From assembly GCA_002315745.1 (NCBI GenBank), contig DCID01000046.1:1-6073 (forward strand): a stretch of DNA of 6,073 bases, given 5' to 3'. This stretch comes from Bacteroidales bacterium UBA1735. GTDB taxonomy: Bacteria > Bacteroidota > Bacteroidia > Bacteroidales > Paludibacteraceae. Numbering within the stretch: the first letter of the stretch is position 1; the number at the start of each line of letters is the position of its first letter. Positions 1-5,921 of the stretch are shown here, in pieces. The notes beneath the pieces were generated by a model, which did no database searches, was not told the DNA's origin, and worked only from the letters and a program-made list of their open reading frames with translations. A program made the position numbers and the translations under genes.

Positions 1-158
1 CAGCGGTCTATATTCGTTACATATTCGCGTAAGTCCTGTTCAAACCCATTGACATTGGGACCCAATGGCACCACCCAATTGGTGTCAAAGGCTTCTTGGA
101 TATACTGCTGTTCTTTACCGCTCATGTGCGCAAGGCACAAATAAATACGTTTGTTCAT
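1..158 (-). CDS. pglE: DegT/DnrJ/EryC1 (PglE-like) sugar aminotransferase, N-terminal part only
   Basis: The minus-strand frame opening with ATG at 158 stays open to the window edge, giving 52 residues (MNKRIYLCLAHMSGKEQQYI...). It carries the N-terminal signature of PLP-dependent sugar aminotransferases of the DegT/DnrJ/EryC1/StrS family: HMSGKEQQYIQEAF, then NWVVPLGPNVNGFEQDL. Campylobacter jejuni PglE begins in a very similar way (HMGGNE...APLG..VN.FEQ). That family moves an amino group from glutamate to UDP-4-keto-6-deoxy-GlcNAc to make the UDP-4-amino sugar that PglD acylates. The start lies 9 nt after the stop of the PglC-like gene, so it is probably the next gene of the same operon. 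The catalytic lysine and most of the fold lie outside the window, so the exact substrate is inferred from context. Confidence 0.85.
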   Translation of the reverse strand, partial: MNKRIYLCLAHMSGKEQQYIQEAFDTNWVVPLGPNVNGFEQDLREYVTNIDR

Positions 159-167
159 ATGTTGTGT

Positions 168-779
168 TTAGTTTTTTCCGTTAAACTCTTCGGTAGTGGC
201 TTCGCCCGCATGGGAGATATCCTTGTGGTGAAGCACATTATGGATGGTCATGAAGATGATCTTCATATCTAATGCAAATGATAGGTGATCGACATACCAC
301 ACATCGTATTCAAACTTTTGCGTATGGGTGATGGCATTACGACCATTGACTTGTGCCCAACCTGTGATACCAGGTCTCACTTCGTGACGACGCCTCTGCG
401 TGGGAGAATAGAGAGGCAGGTACTTGACGAGCAAAGGCCGAGGTCCAATGAGCGCCATATCTCCTTTGAGCACATTGATGAGTTGAGGTAACTCGTCTAA
501 GGATGTGCTTCGTACGATACGTCCAATGGGAGTGATACGATCCTTATCTTTGAGGGTGGGGTTACCATCCGCATCAAACGCATCTCGCATCGTCTTGAAT
601 TTGATTAGTTTAAAGATTTTTCCATCCTTACCAGGTCGATCTTGCGTAAAGAAAGCCCCTTGTCCTTTGTTCGCAATATGCAGCAAGATAGTTAGCGCTA
701 AGATAATAGGACTGAGTAGCAGGATGGCGATGAGTGCCAAGAGCGTATCAATAATATGTTTGATTCCGTTTTTATACAT
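168..779 (-). CDS. pglC: PglC-like monotopic phosphoglycosyl transferase (undecaprenyl-phosphate sugar-1-phosphate transferase)
   Basis: A 203-residue protein, the usual length for the minimal PglC form of the bacterial sugar transferase family. Residues about 8-34 form the hydrophobic re-entrant helix, with Ser23-Pro24 at the helix-breaking position described for C. jejuni PglC. The basic FKLIKFKTM segment follows. The catalytic dyad is Asp95-Glu96 in STSLDELPQL, followed by GDMALIGPRPLLVKYLPLY and RPGITGWAQVNGRN. The C-terminus TTEEFNGKN nearly matches that of C. jejuni PglC. The enzyme sits on the cytoplasmic face of the inner membrane and moves a sugar-1-phosphate from a UDP-sugar, typically diacetamido-bacillosamine, to undecaprenyl phosphate, the first membrane-committed step of glycan assembly. 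ATG 779 is 3 nt after the KAS III stop. Whether it accepts a sugar with an unusual N-acyl group is an inference from the neighbours. Confidence 0.93.
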   Translation of the reverse strand: MYKNGIKHIIDTLLALIAILLLSPIILALTILLHIANKGQGAFFTQDRPGKDGKIFKLIKFKTMRDAFDADGNPTLKDKDRITPIGRIVRSTSLDELPQLINVLKGDMALIGPRPLLVKYLPLYSPTQRRRHEVRPGITGWAQVNGRNAITHTQKFEYDVWYVDHLSFALDMKIIFMTIHNVLHHKDISHAGEATTEEFNGKN

Positions 780-782
780 GAT

Positions 783-1847
783 TTATACTTCTATCAATTC
801 GGGTATAACAACGTTGTTGGCGCTGATAATCATTGTCCCCCAACTCAATCCTAACCCAAAGGATGAACACAGCATCTTTGTGGAAGTGTTGCTCCGCAAG
901 CGGTCGGCAATACGTGTCACCATGAGTGAAGGGATACTGGCTCCACCTAAGTTACCGAACTCCTCTAAATCGTATGGTACTTTGTCCACAGGTAAGTGCA
1001 GTTTCTTTACCACACGATCTACAATCAGTTTGTTCGCTTGGTGAATGAGGAAATAGTCGATATCTTGTTCTACATCTATTTGATAGTCATCAATCAGTTG
1101 TTGAATAGACTTGGGTGGACGTGAGATGGCAAAAGTCAACACTGCCAATCCGTCAATCATCGTATCTTTGGGTGCACGGACGATACCATTGCCAAAATCT
1201 TCTTGCACGAACGAGTCGGGCGTGATTGGATGACGGAAACCTCCATGGGGGGTCATCAATGCCTTGTATCCACTGCCTAAAGTGTGGAAGTCAATCACTA
1301 TATCTTCGGCTTTCTCATCGTATTCGAGTGCAATAGCCGTACCGCAGTCGCCAAAGAGAGGTACGCGACTCTTGTCTTGCATCGACCCCATCCGTAAGGC
1401 GGTGTCGCCTACCAATAGCAAAGCACGATGGATATTACCCGTGGTGAGCATGTTTCCTGCCACGTTGATGGCATATAGCGTTCCGCAGCATCCCATCGGC
1501 AAGTCAATGCAGAAGCAGTCTGTCGATAATCCAAGACGATCTTGTAGCACACAGGAGGTGGGAGGAGTGGGGTAGTAGTCACCCGTGACGGACTCAAAGA
1601 CGAGCATGTCGATGCTCTCTTTCTCCCATCCGAGGTCTGCAAGTAGTTTCTCGGCTGCGGCTTGGCATAAGTCGGATGCGCAGAGGCTCAAGTCTCCCAC
1701 GCGGCGTTCGCGTATGCCGACGTTCTCGTCAAAGAGCGCTGCATCTTCGGCACTCATTAGGTCAATATCGACAGTCCTGACGATATGCTTCGGCATACAG
1801 GCACTCACACCTGCCAAGCGTACATTTTGAATGGTCCATCTAGCCAT
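783..1847 (-). CDS. 3-oxoacyl-ACP synthase III (KAS III / FabH-like condensing enzyme)
   Basis: A 354-residue thiolase-fold ketosynthase, slightly longer than E. coli FabH (317). The full Cys-His-Asn triad of KAS III enzymes is visible. Cys120 lies in DLPMGCCGTLYAI, aligning with the FabH AAACAGFTYAL nucleophile. His269 lies in FLIHQANKLIV and Asn299 in EFGNLGGASIP. The C-terminal SSFGLGLSWGTMII matches the FabH FGGGFTWG segment. This family decarboxylates malonyl-ACP and condenses it with an acyl starter, usually acyl-CoA, to give a 3-ketoacyl-ACP. The gene follows carrier 2 with only two bases between the stop and ATG 1847, so that carrier is the likely partner. Clustering with a ligase, two reductases and sugar genes argues for a dedicated role in making a sugar acyl substituent. 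A housekeeping FabH is the main alternative and fits the context poorly. Confidence 0.9.
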   Translation of the reverse strand: MARWTIQNVRLAGVSACMPKHIVRTVDIDLMSAEDAALFDENVGIRERRVGDLSLCASDLCQAAAEKLLADLGWEKESIDMLVFESVTGDYYPTPPTSCVLQDRLGLSTDCFCIDLPMGCCGTLYAINVAGNMLTTGNIHRALLLVGDTALRMGSMQDKSRVPLFGDCGTAIALEYDEKAEDIVIDFHTLGSGYKALMTPHGGFRHPITPDSFVQEDFGNGIVRAPKDTMIDGLAVLTFAISRPPKSIQQLIDDYQIDVEQDIDYFLIHQANKLIVDRVVKKLHLPVDKVPYDLEEFGNLGGASIPSLMVTRIADRLRSNTSTKMLCSSFGLGLSWGTMIISANNVVIPELIEV

Positions 1848-1849
1848 GA

Positions 1850-2089
1850 TTATAGTTCTATTCCGTTCTTAACAAGGATATCTTTGCCTGCGTTATAACT
1901 GGTGCACGCCATGATATCTTCTGGATCAAGCATCAAATCAAATGCTTCTTCCATCCCCGAGATGATACTTAACTGATGCACGGAGTCCCATTCGGATACG
2001 TGCTCCTTGTCATAGGCATCGCCTAACTGTTCCACCGAGGCACCAAAGACCTCGACATAGATCTGGTTATATTTCTCTAAATTACTCAT
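1850..2089 (-). CDS. acyl carrier protein 2 (phosphopantetheine-binding)
   Basis: A 79-residue acidic protein of carrier size and predicted helical character. Ser36 in EWDSVHQLSIISGMEEAF is the expected 4'-phosphopantetheine attachment site. It has the classic Asp-Ser pair at the start of helix II, followed by a Met-Glu-Glu stretch typical of the surface that docks with partner enzymes. It lies between the ligase (5 nt gap) and the KAS III gene (2 nt gap), which suggests it holds the chain being condensed, or the ligase-loaded starter. It differs strongly in sequence from carrier 1 of the same operon, so the two are not a recent duplication. The division of work between them cannot be read from the sequence. 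Confidence 0.88.
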   Translation of the reverse strand: MSNLEKYNQIYVEVFGASVEQLGDAYDKEHVSEWDSVHQLSIISGMEEAFDLMLDPEDIMACTSYNAGKDILVKNGIEL

Positions 2090-2094
2090 ATTCT

Positions 2095-3423
2095 CTAATC
2101 TTTAAACTGTAGCGCAGCGTCCTCTAACCTCTTATATAATTTCTTTCCTGCCTCGTTCTTAGGGATCTCGTTGATTACCCGTATCTCAAACGATGTCGCC
2201 ACAATATGTGTTTTTTCGACCAGTACTTGCTTGACGGCATCACGCTTGTTTTCGTCGGTGATATATACCATCATTTTCTCGTCTGTACCGACACACGCTA
2301 CTTCGGTCTGACATTCACTGGTCACGATCTGTTCACATTCGTCCAATCCCACACGCATTCCGAACAATTTCAAGAACCTTCCCATACGTCCTACAATATA
2401 GTAACACCCATCTTCGTCGAAGTAAGCGAGGTCGCCTGTATGAATGAATCCGTGCCGTTCGTCACCTAAGAGTAGGTCTTGCGCGCAGCGCGCATAGCCC
2501 ATCGTCACGTTCTTGCCGCGGTAGCACATCTCCCCCTCGGTATGCGGGGTGGTGATAACTTGTCCCGCTTCGTCGACGAGGGATAACTCGCCATTGGGAA
2601 CGGCAACACCGATACTACCCACCTTATCTAACGCCCATTTAGCAGGCAGATATGCCATACGTGCCGTACACTCGGATTGCCCGTAGGTCGCTATCCAGCG
2701 TTTGCCATGATCGCGGCAGTACTCGGCAAAGAGGATATTCAGATCCCGCGGCATCTTGCCGCCACCTTGCGTCAGCAGTTCCAAATCGGGCAAGTCCATA
2801 CGCGTGAAACGCATTAGTTGCAGGATTTGGTAACTATACGGTACTCCCGTAAAGGAAGTGGCATGTTCGTTTTTGATAAAGTCCCAAAAGACCTTGTCGG
2901 TCATGTTCCGTCCTGTGATCAGTACCGTGGCACCCACTTTGAAGTGACTGAAGATCATGCTTAGTCCCATCGTGTAATAGAGGGGCAGCACCATCAGCGG
3001 TCGGTCGGTTGGTTGGAGTTCAAAGAACGTCGATATATTCAGCCCTGCGGCTTCGATGTTGTCGTAGCAATGACGTACCAGTTTTGGACTGCCGGTACTG
3101 CCTGAGGTGGGTAATAGATGGCTCAGTTGTGGATGGATTGCTGTACCTGTTTGTCCGTATGTGTCGGTCAATGTTTGTAATAGCGATGCCTCGGTTTTGC
3201 TGTTGAGAATCAGAGGCACAAGCCGTTCGGAAACGAGCATAGCCATCACCTCGAGTACGCTTTGGGCAGTGTTCTCCACAAGCACGATGCGGAACTCCCG
3301 CTCCGTATATTGCTCACGGATGCGTAACGCTTCGGTCACTATCTCGCCGTACGTCACGCGATTGCCTTCGCTGTCTAGGACGGCGATCCGACTTGCTTCT
3401 ATTTGATCTATTCCTAATAGCAT
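2095..3423 (-). CDS. AMP-forming acyl-CoA/acyl-ACP ligase (adenylate-forming enzyme)
   Basis: A 442-residue ANL-superfamily adenylating enzyme. The phosphate-binding loop is TSGSTGSPK (106-114). YGQSE (247-251) is the acyl/AMP motif. HTGD (328-331) holds the ribose-binding Asp. GRMGRFLKLFG (345-355) is the hinge region. PKNEAGKKLY (421-430) supplies the C-terminal catalytic lysine (Lys427). The enzyme would activate a carboxylic acid with ATP and pass it to CoA or to a carrier phosphopantetheine. The start is taken as ATG 3423, which forms a TAATG one-base overlap with the preceding reductase stop. An upstream in-frame ATG at 3501 would add 26 Arg-rich residues lying wholly inside that reductase, so it is rejected. 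At 442 residues it is shorter than many acyl-CoA synthetases, as stand-alone carrier-loading ligases often are. The acid it activates is unknown. Confidence 0.9.
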   Translation of the reverse strand: MLLGIDQIEASRIAVLDSEGNRVTYGEIVTEALRIREQYTEREFRIVLVENTAQSVLEVMAMLVSERLVPLILNSKTEASLLQTLTDTYGQTGTAIHPQLSHLLPTSGSTGSPKLVRHCYDNIEAAGLNISTFFELQPTDRPLMVLPLYYTMGLSMIFSHFKVGATVLITGRNMTDKVFWDFIKNEHATSFTGVPYSYQILQLMRFTRMDLPDLELLTQGGGKMPRDLNILFAEYCRDHGKRWIATYGQSECTARMAYLPAKWALDKVGSIGVAVPNGELSLVDEAGQVITTPHTEGEMCYRGKNVTMGYARCAQDLLLGDERHGFIHTGDLAYFDEDGCYYIVGRMGRFLKLFGMRVGLDECEQIVTSECQTEVACVGTDEKMMVYITDENKRDAVKQVLVEKTHIVATSFEIRVINEIPKNEAGKKLYKRLEDAALQFKD

Positions 3424-4148
3424 TAAATCGATGCGCAACCATCTACGCCTAATACTTGTCCACTGATATACGCCGCTCTGTCGCTCGCGAGGAACGCACA
3501 CGCATTGGCGATATCTTCGGGTGTACCGAGTCGTCCTAAAGCGATGCGGCTGATGCGATCTTCTATCTTCTCGGCATTGGTGGTCTCGTATAATTCTGCA
3601 AAACGTTCAGTCTTAACAATACCAGGGGCTACTGCATTGACACGAATACCTTGTGCTGCCAATTCTTTGGCAGCCGATTTGGTCATGGAGATAATGGCGC
3701 CTTTCGTGGCGGAATATGCTACTTGTCCAGGCGAACCTAATACAGCCGTCACGGAGGCGATATTGACAATGCTACCACCTCCATTGCGTGCCATCAAGCG
3801 GCTCACTAACTGAATCAATTCGATTACCGCAATCACATTCACCATAAACATCCGTTCTGTCTCTTCGCGAATGATCATACCAATCTTGCGATTATAGACA
3901 ATACCTGCATTATTGACAAGGCAGTCAATCCGTCCTTCTTTTTTGAATATATCCATGAAGGCGGCTTTGACGGCTGCGGCATCGGTGATATCCAGCACTA
4001 CGGGGATAATATGCTCTTCGCCTTCAAACGGAGTGCGGTCGCACGCATATACGGTTGCGCCATCGGCAGCAAACTGCTTGGCAATCTGTCGTCCGATACC
4101 CTGTGCGGCACCCGTCACGATACAAACTTTATGTGCTAATAATTCCAT
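3423..4148 (-). CDS. FabG-like SDR reductase 2 (probable 3-ketoacyl-ACP reductase)
   Basis: A 241-residue classical short-chain dehydrogenase/reductase, close in length to FabG (244). The cofactor motif TGAAQGIG is at 12-19 and NNAG at 79-82. The catalytic tetrad is Asn104 (MVNVIAV), Ser132 (NIASVTA), Tyr145 and Lys149 (YSATK). NAVAPGIVKT and the C-terminal SGQVLGVDG are also standard for the family. It most likely reduces a 3-ketoacyl thioester on a carrier with NAD(P)H to the 3-hydroxyacyl form. It starts 4 nt after the first reductase and its stop overlaps the ligase start as TAATG, so translation of the two is probably coupled. A role acting on a sugar keto group is possible, but the cassette of carriers, ligase and ketosynthase favours an acyl substrate. 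Confidence 0.88.
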   Translation of the reverse strand: MELLAHKVCIVTGAAQGIGRQIAKQFAADGATVYACDRTPFEGEEHIIPVVLDITDAAAVKAAFMDIFKKEGRIDCLVNNAGIVYNRKIGMIIREETERMFMVNVIAVIELIQLVSRLMARNGGGSIVNIASVTAVLGSPGQVAYSATKGAIISMTKSAAKELAAQGIRVNAVAPGIVKTERFAELYETTNAEKIEDRISRIALGRLGTPEDIANACAFLASDRAAYISGQVLGVDGCASI

Positions 4149-4152
4149 AACT

Positions 4153-4923
4153 TTACACTAATGACCTCCCACCATCCAGTCTCACCATCGTTCCTGTCAT
4201 CCATTGGGTTGCATCGGATAATAGGTACACGACGGCTTGTCCCACTTCTTCGGGACGACCATAGCGGCGTAAGGGATATTTATCAATATCACGTTGGATA
4301 TCCTCGGCGGACATCGTTTGGTTTTGTAACAGTTCCGTCTCGATACGTCCTGGTAAAATCGCATTGGCGCGGATTTGACGTCCTGCTAATTCGATGGCTG
4401 CATATTGGACAAAAGATGTGAGGGCACTCTTGGATGAACCATAGACTGATAGGGCGGTTGCATAATTGGTGTGACCCGAGATAGACCCGATATAGACCAA
4501 CGAACCCGAAGTGTTGATTTTCTTCGTTTTCGCCAATGCCTTCGTTAGCAATACGGGAGCAACGTAGTTGGTCTGAAAGACCGTTTGCAGGTCATTCTCT
4601 TTGAGGGTCTGAATAGGTTTGAGTTGACTTACTCCTGCGCAAAAAACGACCCCATCCACTTGTGGCAATTGCTCCACCAACTGCTGTATTTCCTCTTCCC
4701 TATTCAAGTCCGCACATATATACCGACTCTCTACTCCTCTACCCTCTACTCCACTACCCTCAACCAACGCCAGCGTCTCCCGCAGTCTCTTCTCATTCCG
4801 AGCAGTCAAAATAACGGTTGCCCCCATTCTCGCGCACTCGATAGCCGTAGCACGACCGATGCCCGATGAGGCACCTGTCACCAATATAGTCTTTCCTATT
4901 AAACTAAACGGATTTTTCATCAT
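4153..4923 (-). CDS. SDR-family reductase 1 (probable ketoacyl reductase)
   Basis: From ATG 4923 this is a 256-residue classical SDR. The cofactor motif TGASSGIG is at 16-23. The catalytic set is Asn119, Ser147 (IGSISG), Tyr161 and Lys165 (VYGSSKSA), followed by NAILPGRIETE and MTGTMVRLDGG. The usual NNAG motif is replaced by FCAG. The frame extends upstream to ATG 4977, which overlaps the carrier-1 stop as ATGA. Those 18 extra residues (MKDSPKPPLIEG...) are encoded by a hairpin repeat element, so the start is more likely 4923 or 4920 (MMKNPFSLIGK), preceded by an AT-rich leader. A tandem pentapeptide (residues 56-65, G-S/R-G-V-E) lies in a loop before the strand with YICADL. With reductase 2 it gives the cassette two ketoreductase-type enzymes. 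Its substrate is inferred from context. Confidence 0.87.
   Translation of the reverse strand: MMKNPFSLIGKTILVTGASSGIGRATAIECARMGATVILTARNEKRLRETLALVEGSGVEGRGVESRYICADLNREEEIQQLVEQLPQVDGVVFCAGVSQLKPIQTLKENDLQTVFQTNYVAPVLLTKALAKTKKINTSGSLVYIGSISGHTNYATALSVYGSSKSALTSFVQYAAIELAGRQIRANAILPGRIETELLQNQTMSAEDIQRDIDKYPLRRYGRPEEVGQAVVYLLSDATQWMTGTMVRLDGGRSLV
4729..4758. repeat. 15-bp in-frame tandem duplication inside SDR 1
   Basis: Two adjacent 15-bp units, CTCTACTCCTCTACC (4729-4743) and CTCTACTCCACTACC (4744-4758), differ at one base. Read from the minus strand they encode GRGVE and GSGVE, so the unit preserves the frame. The segment falls in a predicted surface loop of the Rossmann fold, between the helix carrying RLRETLALVE and the next strand. 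Confidence 0.8.
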
Positions 4924-4940
4924 ATTTGACTTATATACAT

Positions 4941-4976
4941 CCCCCTCTATGAGAGGGGGCTTGGGGGAGTCTTTCA
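4941..4976 (-). repeat. REP-like hairpin element, copy B
   Basis: A G/C-rich element with an 8-bp perfect stem (CCCCCTCT at 4941-4948, AGAGGGGG at 4952-4959) and a 3-nt loop, followed on the plus strand by a G-rich arm ending in GTCTTTCA. Read from the minus strand it starts on the carrier-1 TGA stop (TGAAAGAC...). It shares its layout with copy A at 5249-5284. There is no U-run after the stem in the direction of transcription, so it is not an obvious terminator. Confidence 0.72.
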
Positions 4977-5201
4977 TGCTTTACTTGCTACTAGGTCAAA
5001 TAACTCCTGAATAGTCTGTGTCTTACGCATCTCCTCGGGAGGTAACACAATACCATATTCGTCATCCACCATGGTGATGACAAGTAGTGCTACTAAGGAT
5101 GTCCATCCTTCTACTTCGCGGAAGCGCGTTTCTGGTGTTAACTCTACGTTGAGTTCATCAAACTGCTCCCCAACGTTCTCAATAAATTTGCTAATATCCA
5201 T
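4974..5201 (-). CDS. acyl carrier protein 1 (phosphopantetheine-binding)
   Basis: A 75-residue acidic helical protein of carrier size. Ser35 in EGWTSLVALLVITMVDDEYG is the predicted phosphopantetheine site, placed as in the ACP DSL motif, with Leu next and an acidic Asp-Asp-Glu patch ten residues on. The residue before the serine is Thr rather than the usual Asp, which sets it apart from carrier 2 (DS). ATG 5201 is the only sensible start. It is preceded by a heptamer tandem repeat and by hairpin element copy A, 80 nt after the acyltransferase stop. The stop codon TGA is part of hairpin element copy B. Being next to the PglD-like acyltransferase, it may be the carrier that hands over the finished acyl chain, but this is inference. 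Confidence 0.87.
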   Translation of the reverse strand: MDISKFIENVGEQFDELNVELTPETRFREVEGWTSLVALLVITMVDDEYGIVLPPEEMRKTQTIQELFDLVASKA

Positions 5202-5244
5202 ACTCTATATTCTGTATTCTATATTCTATATTCCATACTCTATA
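5196..5244 (-). repeat. 7-bp tandem repeat array in the leader of ACP 1
   Basis: Reading the minus strand from 5244, seven consecutive heptamers follow: TATAGAG, TATGGAA, TATAGAA, TATAGAA, TACAGAA, TATAGAG, TATGGAT. The last one contains the carrier-1 ATG (5201-5199). The ATG in the second unit is out of frame with the gene. The array fills the gap between hairpin element copy A and the start codon, the place where ribosomes would load. Confidence 0.8.
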
Positions 5245-5248
5245 ATCT

Positions 5249-5284
5249 CCCTCCCTTCGAGGGAGGGTAGGGGTGGGTCTTTTA
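5249..5284 (-). repeat. REP-like hairpin element, copy A
   Basis: An 8-bp perfect stem (CCCTCCCT at 5249-5256, AGGGAGGG at 5260-5267) with a 3-nt loop, then a G-rich arm ending in GGGTCTTTTA on the plus strand. From the minus strand it begins on the acyltransferase TAA stop (TAAAAGAC...). Its length, stem, loop and position on a stop codon match copy B. No U-run follows the stem, so termination is not indicated. It could act as an RNA stabiliser or a spacer within the operon. Confidence 0.72.
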
Positions 5285-5911
5285 TACCAGCCTTTTCGCC
5301 GGATTTCCCATCACGGTTGTACCCGTCTTGACGCGGCGTAGTACGAAACTGCAAGCCGCCACACGGGAGTTACTTTCGATCACTACGTTATGGCTAATCA
5401 TGGCTGCCGTGTGAATGTCCGTCTCGTCTTCCACGATGGTACCACCCACTAATGTGACATGCGTATCGATACGGTTGAAATCGCCAATACGGGTGTCGTG
5501 TCCAATGACTGTATAGGACTGGATAAGGTTATACTTACCCACCCGTACATCCGCACCAAGGGTGGTAAAGGCACCAATGATCGTTCCCTCACCCACTACC
5601 ACATTCGTCCCCAAGCGGGCTGTACGGTGAATCATCGTCAGGAACGAACCACCGCGAGCGATGATCTCTTCCATACATTTGCGTCGAGCAGCACCGCCGA
5701 TGGAGCATACAAACACCTCGTTGTCAGTAGGCTGATAGTCTGCTATTCGCCCGAGCATAGGTGGGTAGTTCTCAAACCCATCCAAGGCAGCGAGGTTATC
5801 ATCTAAGAAACCTTTGATCTCGTATGTCTCGCCATAGCCGACGCTCTCGCGTGCCATGTCATAGAACGTTCGTCCCATACCGCCAGCACCTATGATCACT
5901 AATTGTTTCAT
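5282..5911 (-). CDS. pglD: PglD/NeuD-like sugar N-acyltransferase (left-handed beta-helix)
   Basis: From ATG 5911 this is a 209-residue protein with the two-domain layout of the PglD/NeuD family. The N-terminal Rossmann-like part binds the UDP-sugar (MKQLVIIGAGGMGRTFYD, FLDDN at 35-39). The C-terminal part, from about residue 100, is a hexapeptide-repeat beta-helix (VVVGEGTIIGAF...VRVGKYN...). His138 in VIGHDTRIGDF aligns with the catalytic base of C. jejuni PglD (EHDCVIGDF). PglD acetylates the 4-amino group of the UDP-sugar from acetyl-CoA. Here the gene heads an operon full of acyl-carrier enzymes, so an acyl-ACP donor is an attractive inference. The in-frame ATG at 5935 would place the start inside the predicted promoter and palindrome, so 5911 is preferred. 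A role as an O-acyltransferase is an alternative. Confidence 0.87.
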   Translation of the reverse strand: MKQLVIIGAGGMGRTFYDMARESVGYGETYEIKGFLDDNLAALDGFENYPPMLGRIADYQPTDNEVFVCSIGGAARRKCMEEIIARGGSFLTMIHRTARLGTNVVVGEGTIIGAFTTLGADVRVGKYNLIQSYTVIGHDTRIGDFNRIDTHVTLVGGTIVEDETDIHTAAMISHNVVIESNSRVAACSFVLRRVKTGTTVMGNPAKRLV

Positions 5912-5921
5912 GTCTATTTTC

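Noticed and set aside
505..1044. 179-codon open frame on the plus strand
   Set aside because: It runs antisense across the PglC-like and KAS III genes, which have complete catalytic motifs. Its translation shows no recognisable domain and is rich in Ser, Ile and Leu, as expected for a shadow frame.
1409..1642. 77-codon minus-strand frame inside the KAS III gene
   Set aside because: It is an out-of-frame overlap with the segment encoding the catalytic Cys120; the in-frame protein is clearly the real product.
3423..3501. Earlier ATG (3501) for the AMP-forming ligase
   Set aside because: It would add 26 Arg-rich residues encoded within the end of the preceding reductase. The TAATG junction at 3425-3421 gives a natural start.
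4941..5284. The two GC-rich hairpins as rho-independent terminators
   Set aside because: No U-run follows either stem in the direction of transcription, and they sit between tightly linked genes of one pathway.
5459..5806. 115-codon open frame on the plus strand
   Set aside because: It lies wholly antisense to the PglD-like gene with its beta-helix repeats, has no promoter or leader signal, and has no recognisable motif.
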